From assembly GCA_947561395.2 (NCBI GenBank), contig OX387184.1:16968205-17032204 (forward strand): 64,000 nucleotides of DNA, in the 5' to 3' direction. Both the position numbers and the translations under genes were made by a program. The stretch is from Buxus sempervirens (Eukaryota > Streptophyta > Magnoliopsida > Buxales > Buxaceae). This document shows, in pieces, positions 20,284-31,316 of the stretch. Under the pieces are notes generated by a model, which saw only the letters and a list, made by a program, of their open reading frames with translations, did not search any database and was not told the origin of the DNA. Position 1 is the stretch's first letter, and each line of letters starts with the position of its first letter.

Positions 20284-22647
20284 CTATACAGAACTAAGAA
20301 AGGAAGAAGGACCAGGAGGCACTGGAATGTCAACAGTCCCTTCCAACATCAACACTGCCTTCTTCATCGAAGGACGCAGCGATGGCTCATCCTGTATGCA
20401 CCAGATACCCACCCTAACCATCCTTTCTAATTTTCTCTTGTCCACCTCTTCATCACCCACGAGCTTTTGCAACTCACCAGCCTGCAAGCACGTATACACC
20501 CAGTCCACCAGAATTACCTCATCCTCTGCACAATTCATGTCCATCTTTCTCCGACAACATATTATCTCCAGTAACACAATCCCAAAACTATACACATCTG
20601 CTTTCACTGTAATGGATGTTCTTCGGTGCCATTCAGGTGCGACATAGCCCAGTGTCCCGCGGATCCCAGTGAAGGTCTTAGTTTCCTCTGGCTTCAGCAT
20701 CTTCGCCAAACTGAAATCCGAGATCTTTGCGCATCGGTTGTCGTCCATGAGTATGTTCTGGGGCTTTATGTCACAGTGAATGATTTGGGTCTCGCATTCT
20801 TCGTGTAAGTAAAGGATGCCTCTGGCCACGTCCAGAGTGATTCCAACTCTTTCGTCCCAACATGGGCGTGTTTCGAGCTTGAAGAGCATATCTGCAAGAG
20901 TCCCGTTGCTCATGAATTCGTACACTAGAAGTCGATTAGGGCCTTCATGGCAGTAACCAAGCAATCGAACTAGATTCTTGTGCTGAGTTCTTCCTATCAC
21001 CTTCATCTCTGTTCGAAACTCTCTTTCTCCTTGAGCCACCACATTCTCTAATCTCTTAATGGCGACGAGCCTCTGGTTGTTCAATAAGGTCCCTTTAAAA
21101 ACTATCCCAAATGATCCCCTGCCCAGTTCGTCCCTGAAACCGTTGGTTGCTTCCTCAAGCTCTTTGTAAGTAAATGATCGTAGAACAACATCCTCTGCCA
21201 AACCAATGTTTTGCTGTTCTAATAAGATCTTTTTGTATGCCCAAACGCGATGTCTGTGAACAATAACCCCAGAAATTGCTAGCACGATCAATGTGAGAGT
21301 GGCAAACGAAATACTGATAATGAGAATGACAAGTCGTAGCTCTTTCTTCTTCTCTGTTGGGTTTCCTCTCGTTATGTAATTGCCGTCCTTGCCGCTCACT
21401 GGCGTTTCAGAGCTCACCTTGACCAACGCCATGGTTGACTCACCTAGATCTCTTTTCCCGTACCTCAACGGAAGCCTCTGCTTTCTGCACTCTTCGTCTT
21501 TGAACAACGCAACATCACAGCTACAGTCCTTCAAGCATTCGTCCTTGCAGGCTTCTTTCGTTGTAGACGATAAAACAAAATACGGGTCATTCTCCCAAAT
21601 GGTATTCTCCACCACATAAATGGTGTATCTGCCTTTCTCGCTCTTGTTCGAGCAACCCCCTTTGCTGAAATTCCTCACGCAGCCCAATCCGTGCTGCGAT
21701 TGAGCGATGAAATCGAAACCAGGAAGACATTTGCAATCGGGATCTTGGTCATTGAGAGTGCAGAAACTATTTAGACCACATAAACCAATGGGAGCACACC
21801 GGTTTATTGAAGATCGATATATGATCGACCAGTCGCCATTCCGATCCGAGCCATGCGAGTACAGTCGGAAGATCCCATCTTCATCGAGTGTCAAACGGTA
21901 TATTGTTCCGCTGGTGGGACGGGGAAGCTGAGCTGTAGTTATATTTTTTATATTCAAACCAGTGCTATTGAGCAAATAGAGGCGGCCGTCATCGTCAAGA
22001 TTTAGCGTCACATTTTCTCCTCCACCAACAGTACCAGAGCTCCAATAAGCATCAGCAGCAGTAACTGGAATTCCTGGAGTTTGCACAGGGTATTGTACAA
22101 GATTCCCATCGTTTTGCATCTGGAGCCGAAAAATCCCTGTAGAAGAATCGGTTTCCGAGAGACCAGAGAAAAGGTTTTTCCCGGCAATCAACCTCTGCCC
22201 CTGCAAGAGGGTATCGGTTGGGTAATCGAAGCTCTGCCATATTACCTTCCGATCAGAATCGTAGAGTACGAAGTTGCCCGAGTCCTGCATGGAAGCTGAG
22301 TAAGCGGACTGGGGGGCATCGATCACTGTCACTTCGTCCCCCTCCGTTGGTCGTAAGACGAGCCTGCCATCACTGGTGAAGAGCAGTGCAATGTCGCTGG
22401 AGACCGGTGGATCGTCTCGGTTGGCTGTCCAGACTAGAGATTTTTTGGAGAATCTGGCAAACCAAATTCCTACAATAAAGCCGTTGCGTTGTGGGTAAAA
22501 GCCAAAGGCGAAGAGACCTGACGGAGAGAGCCAGGATGGGTTGGTGGTCGGAGACAGGGAAAAACCGCGGGTTATGTTGGATTGAGCTTGTTGTGCTGAT
22601 GCACTAGACAGTGCAGAGACGAGAAGAAAAAGAAGGATGGCAGCCAT
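20284..22647 (-). CDS. G-type lectin S-receptor-like serine/threonine-protein kinase (LECRK/RLK1-like)
   Basis: Intact, intronless 787-codon receptor kinase, the usual length for this family; the ATG at 22647 gives a clean signal peptide (residues 1-18). Ectodomain: bulb-type (mannose-binding) lectin domain ~30-150 with 'WTANRDDP' and 'WQSFDYPTDTLL', EGF-like Cys cluster ~284-323, PAN-like Cys-rich part ~331-410. One membrane segment at ~437-463. Kinase ~505-775: Gly loop LGRGSFG, Lys531, Glu547, HCDIKPQN (624-631, a non-RD kinase), APEW (670-673). The Mg-binding DFG is DFS here (644-646). The family sits in the plasma membrane and is linked to defence and stress signalling; the ligand is unknown. 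A pseudogene copy lies at 61469-62769. Expression cannot be judged. Confidence 0.95.
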   Translation of the reverse strand: MAAILLFLLVSALSSASAQQAQSNITRGFSLSPTTNPSWLSPSGLFAFGFYPQRNGFIVGIWFARFSKKSLVWTANRDDPPVSSDIALLFTSDGRLVLRPTEGDEVTVIDAPQSAYSASMQDSGNFVLYDSDRKVIWQSFDYPTDTLLQGQRLIAGKNLFSGLSETDSSTGIFRLQMQNDGNLVQYPVQTPGIPVTAADAYWSSGTVGGGENVTLNLDDDGRLYLLNSTGLNIKNITTAQLPRPTSGTIYRLTLDEDGIFRLYSHGSDRNGDWSIIYRSSINRCAPIGLCGLNSFCTLNDQDPDCKCLPGFDFIAQSQHGLGCVRNFSKGGCSNKSEKGRYTIYVVENTIWENDPYFVLSSTTKEACKDECLKDCSCDVALFKDEECRKQRLPLRYGKRDLGESTMALVKVSSETPVSGKDGNYITRGNPTEKKKELRLVILIISISFATLTLIVLAISGVIVHRHRVWAYKKILLEQQNIGLAEDVVLRSFTYKELEEATNGFRDELGRGSFGIVFKGTLLNNQRLVAIKRLENVVAQGEREFRTEMKVIGRTQHKNLVRLLGYCHEGPNRLLVYEFMSNGTLADMLFKLETRPCWDERVGITLDVARGILYLHEECETQIIHCDIKPQNILMDDNRCAKISDFSLAKMLKPEETKTFTGIRGTLGYVAPEWHRRTSITVKADVYSFGIVLLEIICCRRKMDMNCAEDEVILVDWVYTCLQAGELQKLVGDEEVDKRKLERMVRVGIWCIQDEPSLRPSMKKAVLMLEGTVDIPVPPGPSSFLSSV

Positions 22648-23428
22648 GAGAGAGCTCTATCCGTCACCACTGCAAATCCTCTAGCTTTATGTTCTTGCGC
22701 TGCTCTGGTCTGCCCTTTGAAACATGACTTGTCAAAGTACGCGTCGTTGACATGTTTTAATTAACGATGGCAGACCAGATCAGCGGAGGAAGCCGGCCAG
22801 AGGATTCAGCTCTATGCAGAGAATTGAAGTCAATGTTGGTAGGTTAGAACCATGTTTTTCAGTGTTTTAAAAATTTCAGGTCTATATATGCAGAGAAGTC
22901 AATCCAAAGAAATGGTCGACATCGGTGGTCTGGCAAGTATTGGGCAGCATATCAACCGGAGATAAAGAAGTGAAGACAAATTGGGTTATTCTTACCTGGT
23001 TCTAGACACCAATTGGGTTATTTAGTTTTGTTGGATTGACACCAAAGACAAAACTGGGGAAGTGATTGTAAAAGTTGGACTGGTGATCAAATTGAGTTTG
23101 ATCTCCCTAATATCATGGAACAACGTGAAATGTTAATTATTTGATCAATTACCAAATGATTGATCCAATTTATTGGAGTCCACCGCGTAAATCCTCTGTT
23201 TCTATCAAAATCTCCTAAAATCTGTTTCTTTATCAGTTGGCTCATGAATATTCGAATACTTTTTAACTAGTTCCATCTCTCCTTTTTTTTTTAGTTTACT
23301 TAATTATTTCAAAAAGGCGAATTAAGATCCAAATAGGAATGGTCCTTTCCTTTTCTTTTTCTACTAACTCTAAATCAGTTACAGTGAACTTAATACAAAT
23401 TTCAAATTATGAAGAGCCTATATGGAAG
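22648..23428 (-). other. Upstream region of the lectin kinase
   Basis: No TATA box of good quality within 100 bases of the ATG ('acataaag' ~45 bases upstream is weak). TTGAC cores of W-boxes, the target of WRKY defence regulators, occur several times (for example near 22748 and 22982). No gene seen. Confidence 0.3.
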
Positions 23429-23642
23429 CCTTAGTTGGATGTGATATTTTAGATAAAAGTATTTCCAATATGCAGAATTCTAGCTCAAACAATAACATAG
23501 TTGATTACTCTCCTTGATTAGTGCAATCTATTTTATTTGCTTCCTCGCAAAATTCTTCTTTCTATTAATTGTTTGTTACTTTGTATATCAATCTAATTGT
23601 CTATATAAACAAACCAGCACCCACAATTACATCCAACTAAGG
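23429..23642. mobile_element. Small MITE, 214 bp
   Basis: Ends CCTTAGTTGGATGT (left) and its exact inverse ACATCCAACTAAGG (right). AT-rich interior, no ORF. 'catagttgattactctccttg' occurs both inside (~23498) and just outside (~23650). Confidence 0.5.
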
Positions 23643-24401
23643 TTTCTACATAGTTGATTACTCTCCTTGGATATGTTGAACGAGGACGCGAATGTCTTTA
23701 AATTGATAGGTCTGGTCCTCGTGAAATAGGATTTGGCGGAAGCAAACGCTAACGTGTGCAAGAGAATTGAATATGAGCTTGTGAGCATTAACTTCTCTTT
23801 CGCCTTCTTTTACATCCGTTTTTCCCCTTGGTAGTCTCTGTTTTATGGTTTCTTACTGTGTCTCTCTTGTTCATACATGGCATCAAATAATCCCAAACTT
23901 TGTGATTCAAAAAAAAAAAAAAAATATGGCACATTCGAGACAGAGCTTGGGGTCAGAGGAAAAAAGGAGAAGCAAGCTTGTAGTCAATCCGTTCAGAAGC
24001 CAATCCTCCATCGATCAGGAGGGTGAAACTTTTGTTTGCTGAGAAACATTTTATTTTAGAGGAGAGCCATTGATTCGATCTCTTTTACCGCTAGGATCTC
24101 TTTGTTATCTTGAATTAAAAAGGAAAACAATTTTCTTGTGAAATTTTTTTAGTTGAAATGGAGAGCTTTCTTGCAGAGAGGCGGCGGAGAGGATGAAGAG
24201 AGGGAAGAAAGCTCTAAAAACGGAGAGAAATGATGCTCGACAGTCAAGGCGCCTAACCTAATAAAAAAATTAATTCTTTGTTTGACGCAATCTAAAATCC
24301 TAAAGTGGTTCTGTCTGATGATGTGGCGGTGACGGTCTCACTTTGTTGAGGTGGCATCGTATCAGTTGTTACAGGTTGGACTAGGTTACAAGTTCAACCT
24401 T
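23643..24401. other. Spacer, no gene supported
   Basis: Short frames only. Contains a 16-base A run at ~23909. Confidence 0.4.
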
Positions 24402-24411
24402 AGAGGATCCC
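24402..24411 (+). repeat. Target-site duplication, left (AGAGGATCCC)
   Basis: Same 10 bases at 31307-31316 on the other side of the element. Confidence 0.8.
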
Positions 24412-25063
24412 AGATGACTTTCTGTGCATCCTCAATCTGCACCCCCGCCGTGAACCCTCCTTCGATGTGCAACACGTGTCCAAATAAACTCAAACGAAAC
24501 CAACTCTTTTTCGATTTTGGCTTCCCTCCAAAATCAAAACGATACCATTCGGCTTCATCTTGGCTTCGTTTTGATTGAACAAAAGTCGGGCCAGATCTCG
24601 TGCGAACCAGTCCTCCCACAAAACCAGTTTTCGACTCCCCTCAAAAATCTCCCTCCAAAACTCATTTGCCAAGATTTCAAGATTTCAAGATTTCATCCTT
24701 CCCTTCCCTCGAGCAGCAGAGATTTCAAGATTTCAAGATTTACTTCTAATAGGAGAAACGCAAACAGGGGTTTCGTCTTCCCTCGAGCAGCAGAAGCCTT
24801 CCTCTTTGCGTTTTGTTTCAATCAGGTATTCATCTTTGTTTCTTGCTGTTTGTTGCTCTTTGAGAGAGTCTCCCTCGACTTCATCCTTCCCTTCCCTCGA
24901 GCAGCAGACATTTCAAGATTTCAAGATTTACTTCTAATAGGAGGAACGCAAAGAGGGGCCTTCGTCTTCCCTCGAGCCGCAGAAGCCTTCGTCTTCGCGT
25001 TTTGTTTCAACCAGGTATTCTTCGTCTTTGCCCCTTTTCTGCTATTCTGATCTGTTAGGGTTT
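24412..25063 (+). repeat. Left terminal inverted repeat of the Pack-MULE
   Basis: Matches 30671-31306 inverted, from 'tgactttctgtgcatcc' to 'ctgttagggttt', with few substitutions and two short 'tttcaagatttcaaga' copy-number differences. It contains its own tandem duplication of ~190 bp ('ttcatccttcccttccctcg' twice, at ~24693 and ~24880). The open frames here are non-coding by-products of the repeat. Confidence 0.9.
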
Positions 25064-26576
25064 TATGCTAATGATCTTGCTGTTTGTTGCTCTTTGCCCC
25101 TTTTCCGCTATTCTGTTTCCAATGTCAAGAAGCCTGACACAGATTTCGAATTTTACAAGTGATAACAAACTCACAATACTTAAAACATGTTTCTTAGTCG
25201 AAAAGAATATTTTCCCAGAAATTAAAGGACCAAAGATTTATGTACTCCTGCTTTCATTTGCTTATTATGTAGTTTTAAATCGGGATTTTATTACTGAATT
25301 ATATGTTGTTCATTGCACCTGGAAAAATATATGTTGTGAATCATCTAGTGTCTTCGTCTCGATAACATGTAGTTGTTTAGATGTTAATGTGGTTCATGAA
25401 TCATGATGGGTATAATAGATCATCCGTTCCATAGGGAACAAATGTTTTCCTTTTTGTGGAATTAAAAGACAAGTGTTTTAACAAGTTATTTTATTATCAT
25501 GTTTGTCATAAAAAAGGAAGTGTGTATTTAGCAATGCTTATTTGGGCCTTGAAGGTGATTTATCAGGTCTAGAATCACTTTAGAGATGCATATTTGGTGT
25601 TCGATTGGTAAATATTTTGGAGAAGTAATTCCTAATGAAGCATTTTCCCGGGAAGCCCTTAAATGGCAATTTACCAATGGCTATCTGAAGCAATTTTTGG
25701 AAAACTGTTAATCAAAATCTATGACGCATATTTTAAGAAGCAACACCCAAACGAGGCTGAAGCAAATTTTTGTATCATGATAAAAGCATGATTTGATTTT
25801 TAATATGTTTTTCTGCTACTGAATTTGCGGTGGAGAGAAGCTTGTTGATGGGAACATGAGGCCTGGCATATTTAGGAGATGTTTGGTGCAAATTATGGTG
25901 GGTGATAATATTTCTCATTTTTGAATTTTTATATCATAATATTTATTGCTGTCTCATATATGATATTTTATGTCCACTGCTGCTTTCAATTGGATTAATA
26001 ACACAACAGGGCAGTCATTGCGTTTATTTGCTTCTTGCCATTGCAGCTATTGGGGTTTAAGACTCATATGAGAGGTCGATCACATGGAGAAGATTTGGGT
26101 TGATGATGGTTACACTTTGTTGCTAAACATGTGTATATGCCTCTCTATTATTATATTGGAGAATATTTGATAAGTACTTGCAACCTGTATGTCACAAGCA
26201 AAATTTTCAAGTGGGATTAGTGAGTTTATCCATTACTAATATTGCAGCAAAGAGTTTTGCCCGCCAACTTAATTAAAAAACGGATAAGGTGTCATCATTT
26301 CTTCTTGAAAGAACATTGTTGTTTTGCTGGACCTTCATGTCAAGTGATTTGTCTCTCCTATTGCTTATTGCGTTCAATTGATTAACTTGTTCATGTGATC
26401 CTATATGAGTTGTTCCACTATAACTGTCGATATAGCATGTAATTAACAAGGGGGGTTGTCCTTTAAGACTTCTATTTCATTGGTATTTTCTTGTAATGAT
26501 CAATACAATGCCATTGTTATATTCCATGGCTTTCTTAATCCTTTATTAAAGTTTCATCTGATTGGACTTTTTCCAG
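25064..26576. other. Pack-MULE interior, no assigned gene
   Basis: AT-rich and intron-like. It may be introns and leader of the DUF4378 fragment downstream. No exon I can support. Confidence 0.35.
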
Positions 26577-27033
26577 ATGGGATCCACTTTCAAAGCCTAT
26601 TGGTGACAGGGTATTTGAAGAAGTGGAAGAATCCTACAGAAGACAGCCCAAGGAAAATGAAGTTATCACGGATGAAGTTGAAGATAAGGTAGACTGTAAA
26701 ATGCTGTTTGATCTGTTGAATGAGGCTCTATCAACTATACTTGGATCTACTGTGACGATGTCTGGGTTCAGGAGAAAGATCATTGGTCCCAATTCACCAC
26801 CACCTCCACGTGGGAAGAAATTGTTGGACCGGGTGAGGCAGGTGATTTGTTTGTATGTATATCCTCCGAAGGATGGATCCTTTTACTCATTCAACAACAT
26901 GATATCTTGTGATCTTAGGGCCACACCTTGGTTGGGGATGATGCATGATGATGTAGATGTTATAGGAAGAGAGATGGAAAGTGTGATTCTAGAGGAGTTG
27001 ATTGAAGAAACCATGGGAGACCCTTGGTTATAA
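26577..27033 (+). pseudogene. Captured terminal exon of a DUF4378 (TRM/LONGIFOLIA-related) gene
   Basis: A good acceptor (ggactttttccag) precedes a ~151-codon open exon ending in TAA. It shows the DUF4378 plan: 'KMLFDLLNEALSTIL' then PPPPRGKKLLDRVRQVI, a D-L-RATPWL block, 'DVIGREMESVILEELIEET' at the end. This matches the C-terminal domain of plant TON1-recruiting-motif-like proteins, which act at the cortical microtubules. The rest of the gene is absent from the window, so this is a captured 3' fragment inside the Pack-MULE. The frame is still open, hence capture is probably recent or the piece was under constraint. Confidence 0.75.
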
Positions 27034-27652
27034 GTTATGGATGATGGTGTGGTCAGGTTAGCAATCGGCTAGTGAAACTGTGGCGACCCAATTTAATAGC
27101 GGTCTTTGTATGATTTGGGATTTGTGTTCAATCGGTGTTGATTGAATAGGAAACAGAAACTGTACATGGATTCTTTTGCTGTTTTGATACGTGAATTATT
27201 TAATTTATTCAAGTACTTGACAATTCCTTGAATTGAATGATGAGTTAATTACCGTCAAAGTATTGAAAAGTATTGAAAGGCCATTTCAAATGTGCTGGGA
27301 ATTCCACATTCCCAAATCTCCCAAATCACCTTAGAAGACAACACTCGCTAATAAAATGGCTTATTTAAGAATTTGCGAACCAGTTTCTTCTTTGTAAAGG
27401 TCACTGTAAATTGGGAAATCGCACTGTCAGAATTTACCTAAGAAAAGACTCTAACAGTCAGTTGACCAAAACTTTGTGCTTGAATACAAACAAGAGAACT
27501 TATTTAACATTAAAGAACTTTGTCATCGGATGTGAAAAGTTATTGGCCTGTTAAAAATTAGCATCTAGATATAATTGATTTGCATGTATGCTATGAATGA
27601 CGTTCCTTCTATCCAACAATACAGCTCCACTGTTGGGTGAAGAAGATTGACT

Positions 27653-27950
27653 TTATTTCTCGGAAATATTACGAAAATATACAAACCCTCTAACCTCATC
27701 AAACAAAATAGAGGTTAGGAAAGTGGGAGCCTTGTTTTTCCAAACACATAAGTATCCATCAAGTGCAAAATTAGCTAGCATGTCTGGCACAGCATTACCT
27801 TCCCTAAAAGTATGCGAAATTAATACAACATTAAACAAAGGAATAAAATTAAATGGAATAGACACTTTTTCCAAACACATGAGTATCATTCGGCTGGCAG
27901 TCTGCTCTGTTGCCAGATCCTTTCCTGCACAAAGAACCTGCAAGTATTCA
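27653..27950 (-). pseudogene. RNase H-like (LINE-derived) C-terminal fragment
   Basis: The minus frame ends with ISHTFREGNAVPDMLANFAL.. and ..APTFLTSILFDEVRG, the closing block of plant LINE-type RNase H domains (HxxREgN..AD.LA). The longer frame upstream (to 28228) is not similar to anything I know and is probably intronic. Confidence 0.6.
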
Positions 27951-28577
27951 CCACAGAAACCAACATTAAGACAAGTTCCATTAAATACAAGAAAGTAACA
28001 AATACATATTACAGCTACTGACACCATATTTGAGGGCCAATAGATATATTCCATACATTTATATTGTATGTGAAAATAGAACAAATAAAACGAGCTATAC
28101 CATATTAAACTCTGTGTGTGTGCATGTTGCACATTCACAGCTGTGCACGCACAGCTTGAGACCAGACTGTAAACTAAACCAAACAGAATATAAACCAAGG
28201 ATATCACAAAGCATAATTCCATGAACATGAAAAATAAGTATGACCATATAAAACAGGAAAAAAACTAATAATTCCATGAACATGAAAAAAAAGTCTGGTT
28301 GGAAGTAAATGCTCCAGATCATTGTTTTCAAATAATAAATCTTCTCAGGAGTGTTAGAATGCAAATTGACAGTTATCAGTGACAAACTACATAACAAAAT
28401 ATGACAGATATATTGGTTAGTTCAATCCCAAATTCTAAATGAAGGTAAGAAATTGAAGAGGAAATTCCTTCTTCCCATTGGAACAGAGTAACTATATGTA
28501 TACATGAAATTCATAAAGCCTTTACACAATCACTAGGACGAAAAATCATGAGTTAAAAGAAATTACTGAACCCATAC

Positions 28578-28670
28578 CATAAAAGGACTGACATGTAATG
28601 GTTTAGCTACTAAATCTGCATTTGGATTGAAAACAAAATTCACTCTCTCGCCCCATGGTGTATTGGTTAC
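28578..28670 (-). pseudogene. Captured exon of a DUF1365 family gene
   Basis: A 31-codon exon with AG before and GT after (..tctgatttag| ... |gtatggg) reads VTNTPWGERVNFVFNPNADL and then VAKPLHVSPFM. 'VTNTPWGER' and 'KPLHVSPFM' are hallmark blocks of DUF1365 proteins. Only this exon is identified; flanking minus-strand DNA may be its introns. It runs opposite to the DUF4378 and dynamin pieces, so it was captured separately or inverted. Protein function in plants is not established. Confidence 0.75.
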
Positions 28671-30165
28671 CTAAATCAGAAAAAGAAACAGCTCACTAGA
28701 AAATAGCCTAACAGCTTGAAAGATAATAGAGATTATCACTAGATCAAGAAGCCATCAAAAGCAATGATAACATGCCATTTGCGATGACATAGAAGCCATT
28801 TCCTATTTCCAATTTTAAGCTTTAATTTTAAGCTTTCAATTACAAAATTTTATTGGGAAGAGAAAACAATGTTCCAATAATATCTCTACATACAAAAACA
28901 GATATGATAAATGATATAATCAATTCATCAATCCAACACACCAAACCATTTAAAAATTGGGTACCATCTTGTAGGCAGCAAACAAGAGGTTAAATAGCTC
29001 TATCCAAGGATATGAGCAACAAGGTTAAAGCTAAGAGATGGATGGATACAAATATAAATTTGAGAGACCATGGTTCATTCAGAATTCAAAAAAGAAAATA
29101 CAGAAAAAAATGATCTATAAATGGAAGCTTAGAGACCATTCAATGTAAGAGTACATGCTTCCCATACAAAGTCTAGGAAGCAACTTTATCATATGTACAT
29201 GCACTCTTTAAAAAAGTTGAAACTGATATTTTGAGAGGAAATCCATTGATAGAAGTTATGAGTCTTATGACCATATATAGGATTTAATGGAATGAGAAGA
29301 AGTAAAGGTCAATATTTCTCCTCAAAAGCTATTTTGGCTACTCCTATGACAAACAAAATCTAGAAAGGTTCAAAGATGGAAAGGACCTAAGCTTTTCTGA
29401 CATGCAACATAAAAAGTCCTTGGTGGAGGGATGTCAAGAGTGCTTAAGGATCATAGGAAAAGTCCTTGCTGGAGGTTTACTAGAAGCAATATATAAATCT
29501 TGATAGCCATGTATGTGGAGATATCACTATAAAGTCTTCCGATAGTAATTATTGCTGAGGATCATAGGAAAATCATTTGAGTAAGATGTTCTGTCAAGTA
29601 TATGCAACATTTTTGGGTGCAGATTCAATGGAAGTTTTGGGCAGAAATTGTCCAATTGTGAGCTTGGGAGGAATGCTTAGCCTAAATGTAGCAGATTGGA
29701 TGCTATTATGCAAGATTAGATTATGGAGACATTGAATAACACTAATCAGAGAGATGGTGTCAGGAAACAATCTGGTCGGGAATATATTGTAATGGAACAG
29801 TAACAGTGTACTCATTCCAGTTTCTATTGATAGATGAATGTTATGATAGAACTATTGCAGAGCCTCATGAACTTCATTTAAAACAGGGCATGGACATTCA
29901 TGTCCAACTGACAAATGATGGACATTACTGTCCATGAAATTCATGACTCTTGAAGAGTAACAACTCAAAGTACACAGACATAAATCTCATTAAACAAGAA
30001 GCTTGCTTAGCCACTATGCTTGTTCCATAAGGACTAAAGAGAACATGCTAGTTTGATTCTCTTTTATCTTGCACTAAGCAAGTTTCTTAACCACTATGCT
30101 TGTTCCATTGGATTTTCTACTGTTTCTTATTAAGTTATTTTTAATTGCATTGTTTCCTTGGGCAG
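28671..30165. other. Pack-MULE interior without assigned gene
   Basis: AT-rich; may be introns of the captured DUF1365 and dynamin pieces. A 'ccactatgcttgttcc' segment is repeated at ~30012 and ~30092. Confidence 0.35.
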
Positions 30166-30359
30166 TTGTCAACTTAACACTTATAGATTTACCAGGGATG
30201 ACAAAGGTTGCTATAGGTAATTTTCTAAAGAGTATCATGTCAGTATTATTTGAGCATTATATTATTCTTTCTCATTGTTAACAATTTGGATATTCAGAGG
30301 GACAGCCTGACAGTATTGTTGAAGATATTGAAAACATGGTTCGCTCCTATGTTGAGAAG
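30166..30359 (+). pseudogene. Captured two-exon fragment of a dynamin-related protein 1 gene
   Basis: Exons 30166-30216 and 30298-30359 with proper splice borders join in phase as VVNLTLIDLPGMTKVAI then EGQPDSIVEDIENMVRSYVEK. This is the GTPase domain G3 region (D-L-P-G) of plant DRP1/phragmoplastin, which works in cell-plate formation and endocytosis. An 81-bp intron separates them. The rest of the gene is absent, so the piece cannot make a GTPase. Located ~310 bp inside the right terminus of the Pack-MULE. Confidence 0.85.
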
Positions 30360-30670
30360 GTGAAATTGTCAAACGCATACAGAACTGTTAGATGTTAAAA
30401 TTGCAGCTAGATTCTTGTTCATTTTCTCTCTCTTATTTCTGTGTTTATTTACGTCTGAAGTATTGTATAGCATCTTTAGGCTCTCAACTGATTACCGGCA
30501 AATTTGCACATGGTAATTGCACAGCAAAGATGGTGGGATCTGCCATTTGATTTTCATAGCTAGTATATTTATTCTGTAAACATGCTTGATTGCATATTCA
30601 CAAGTCCAATTTATGGGCTGATCTTTTGAGCCATTCAGAATTTTCTGACAGTCATAAAATGAGATGGTTG

Positions 30671-31306
30671 AAACCCTAACAGATCAGAATAGCAGAAAAG
30701 GGGCAAAGACGAAGAATACCTGGTTGAAACAAAACGCGAAGACGAAGGCTTCTGCGGCTCGAGGGAAGACGAAGGCCCCTCTTTGCGTTCCTCCTATTAG
30801 AAGTAAATCTTGAAATGTCTGCTGCTCGAGGGAAGGGAAGGATGAAGTCGAGGGAGACTCTCTCAAAGAGCAACAAACAGCAAGAAACAAAGATGAATAC
30901 CTGATTGAAACAAAACGCAAAGAGGAAGGCTTCTGCTGCTCGAGGGAAGACGAAACCCCTGTTTGCGTTTCTCCAATTAGAAGTAAATCTTGAAATCTTG
31001 AAATCTCTGCTGCTCGAGGGAAGGGAAGGATGAAATCTTGAAATCTTGGCAAATGAGTTTTGGAGGGAGATTTTTGAGGGGAGTCGAAAACTGGTTTTGT
31101 GGGAGGACTGGTTCGCACGAGATCTGGCCCGACTTTTGTTCAATCAAAACGAAGCCAAGATAAAGCCGAATGGTATCGTTTTGATTTTGGAGGGAAGCCA
31201 AAATCGAAAAAGAGTAGGTTTCGTTTGAGTTTTTTGGACACGTGTTGCACATCGAAGGAGGGTTCACGGCGGGGGTGCAGATTGAGGATGCACAGAAAGT
31301 CATATG
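30671..31306 (-). repeat. Right terminal inverted repeat of the Pack-MULE
   Basis: Inverted copy of 24412-25063; 16 bases shorter because it lacks some 'tttcaaga' units. Confidence 0.9.
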
Positions 31307-31316
31307 AGAGGATCCC
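31307..31316 (+). repeat. Target-site duplication, right (AGAGGATCCC)
   Basis: Pairs with 24402-24411. Confidence 0.8.

Larger units (their letters stand above)
24412..31306. mobile_element. Pack-MULE-type element with long inverted termini and captured host genes
   Basis: Left terminus 24412-25063 and right terminus 30671-31306 are near-identical inverted copies. A 10-bp direct repeat AGAGGATCCC flanks the whole (24402-24411 and 31307-31316), as expected for Mutator-like transposition (9-11 bp). The interior has no transposase but holds pieces of three host genes and a LINE-like RNase H end. Near-identity of the termini suggests a fairly recent insertion. An autonomous MULE elsewhere would be needed for movement. 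Confidence 0.85.

Noticed and set aside
20327-20808. Plus-strand ORFs opposite the lectin kinase (also 21380-22299, 61422-61993, 62682-62900)
   Set aside because: Antisense shadows of the kinase coding strand; they occur at the same places in both copies because the DNA is duplicated.
24517-25050. 177- and 120-residue ORFs with repeated FPRAAEAF blocks (also 30676-31143)
   Set aside because: They are translations of the Pack-MULE terminal repeat and appear in mirror image at both ends.
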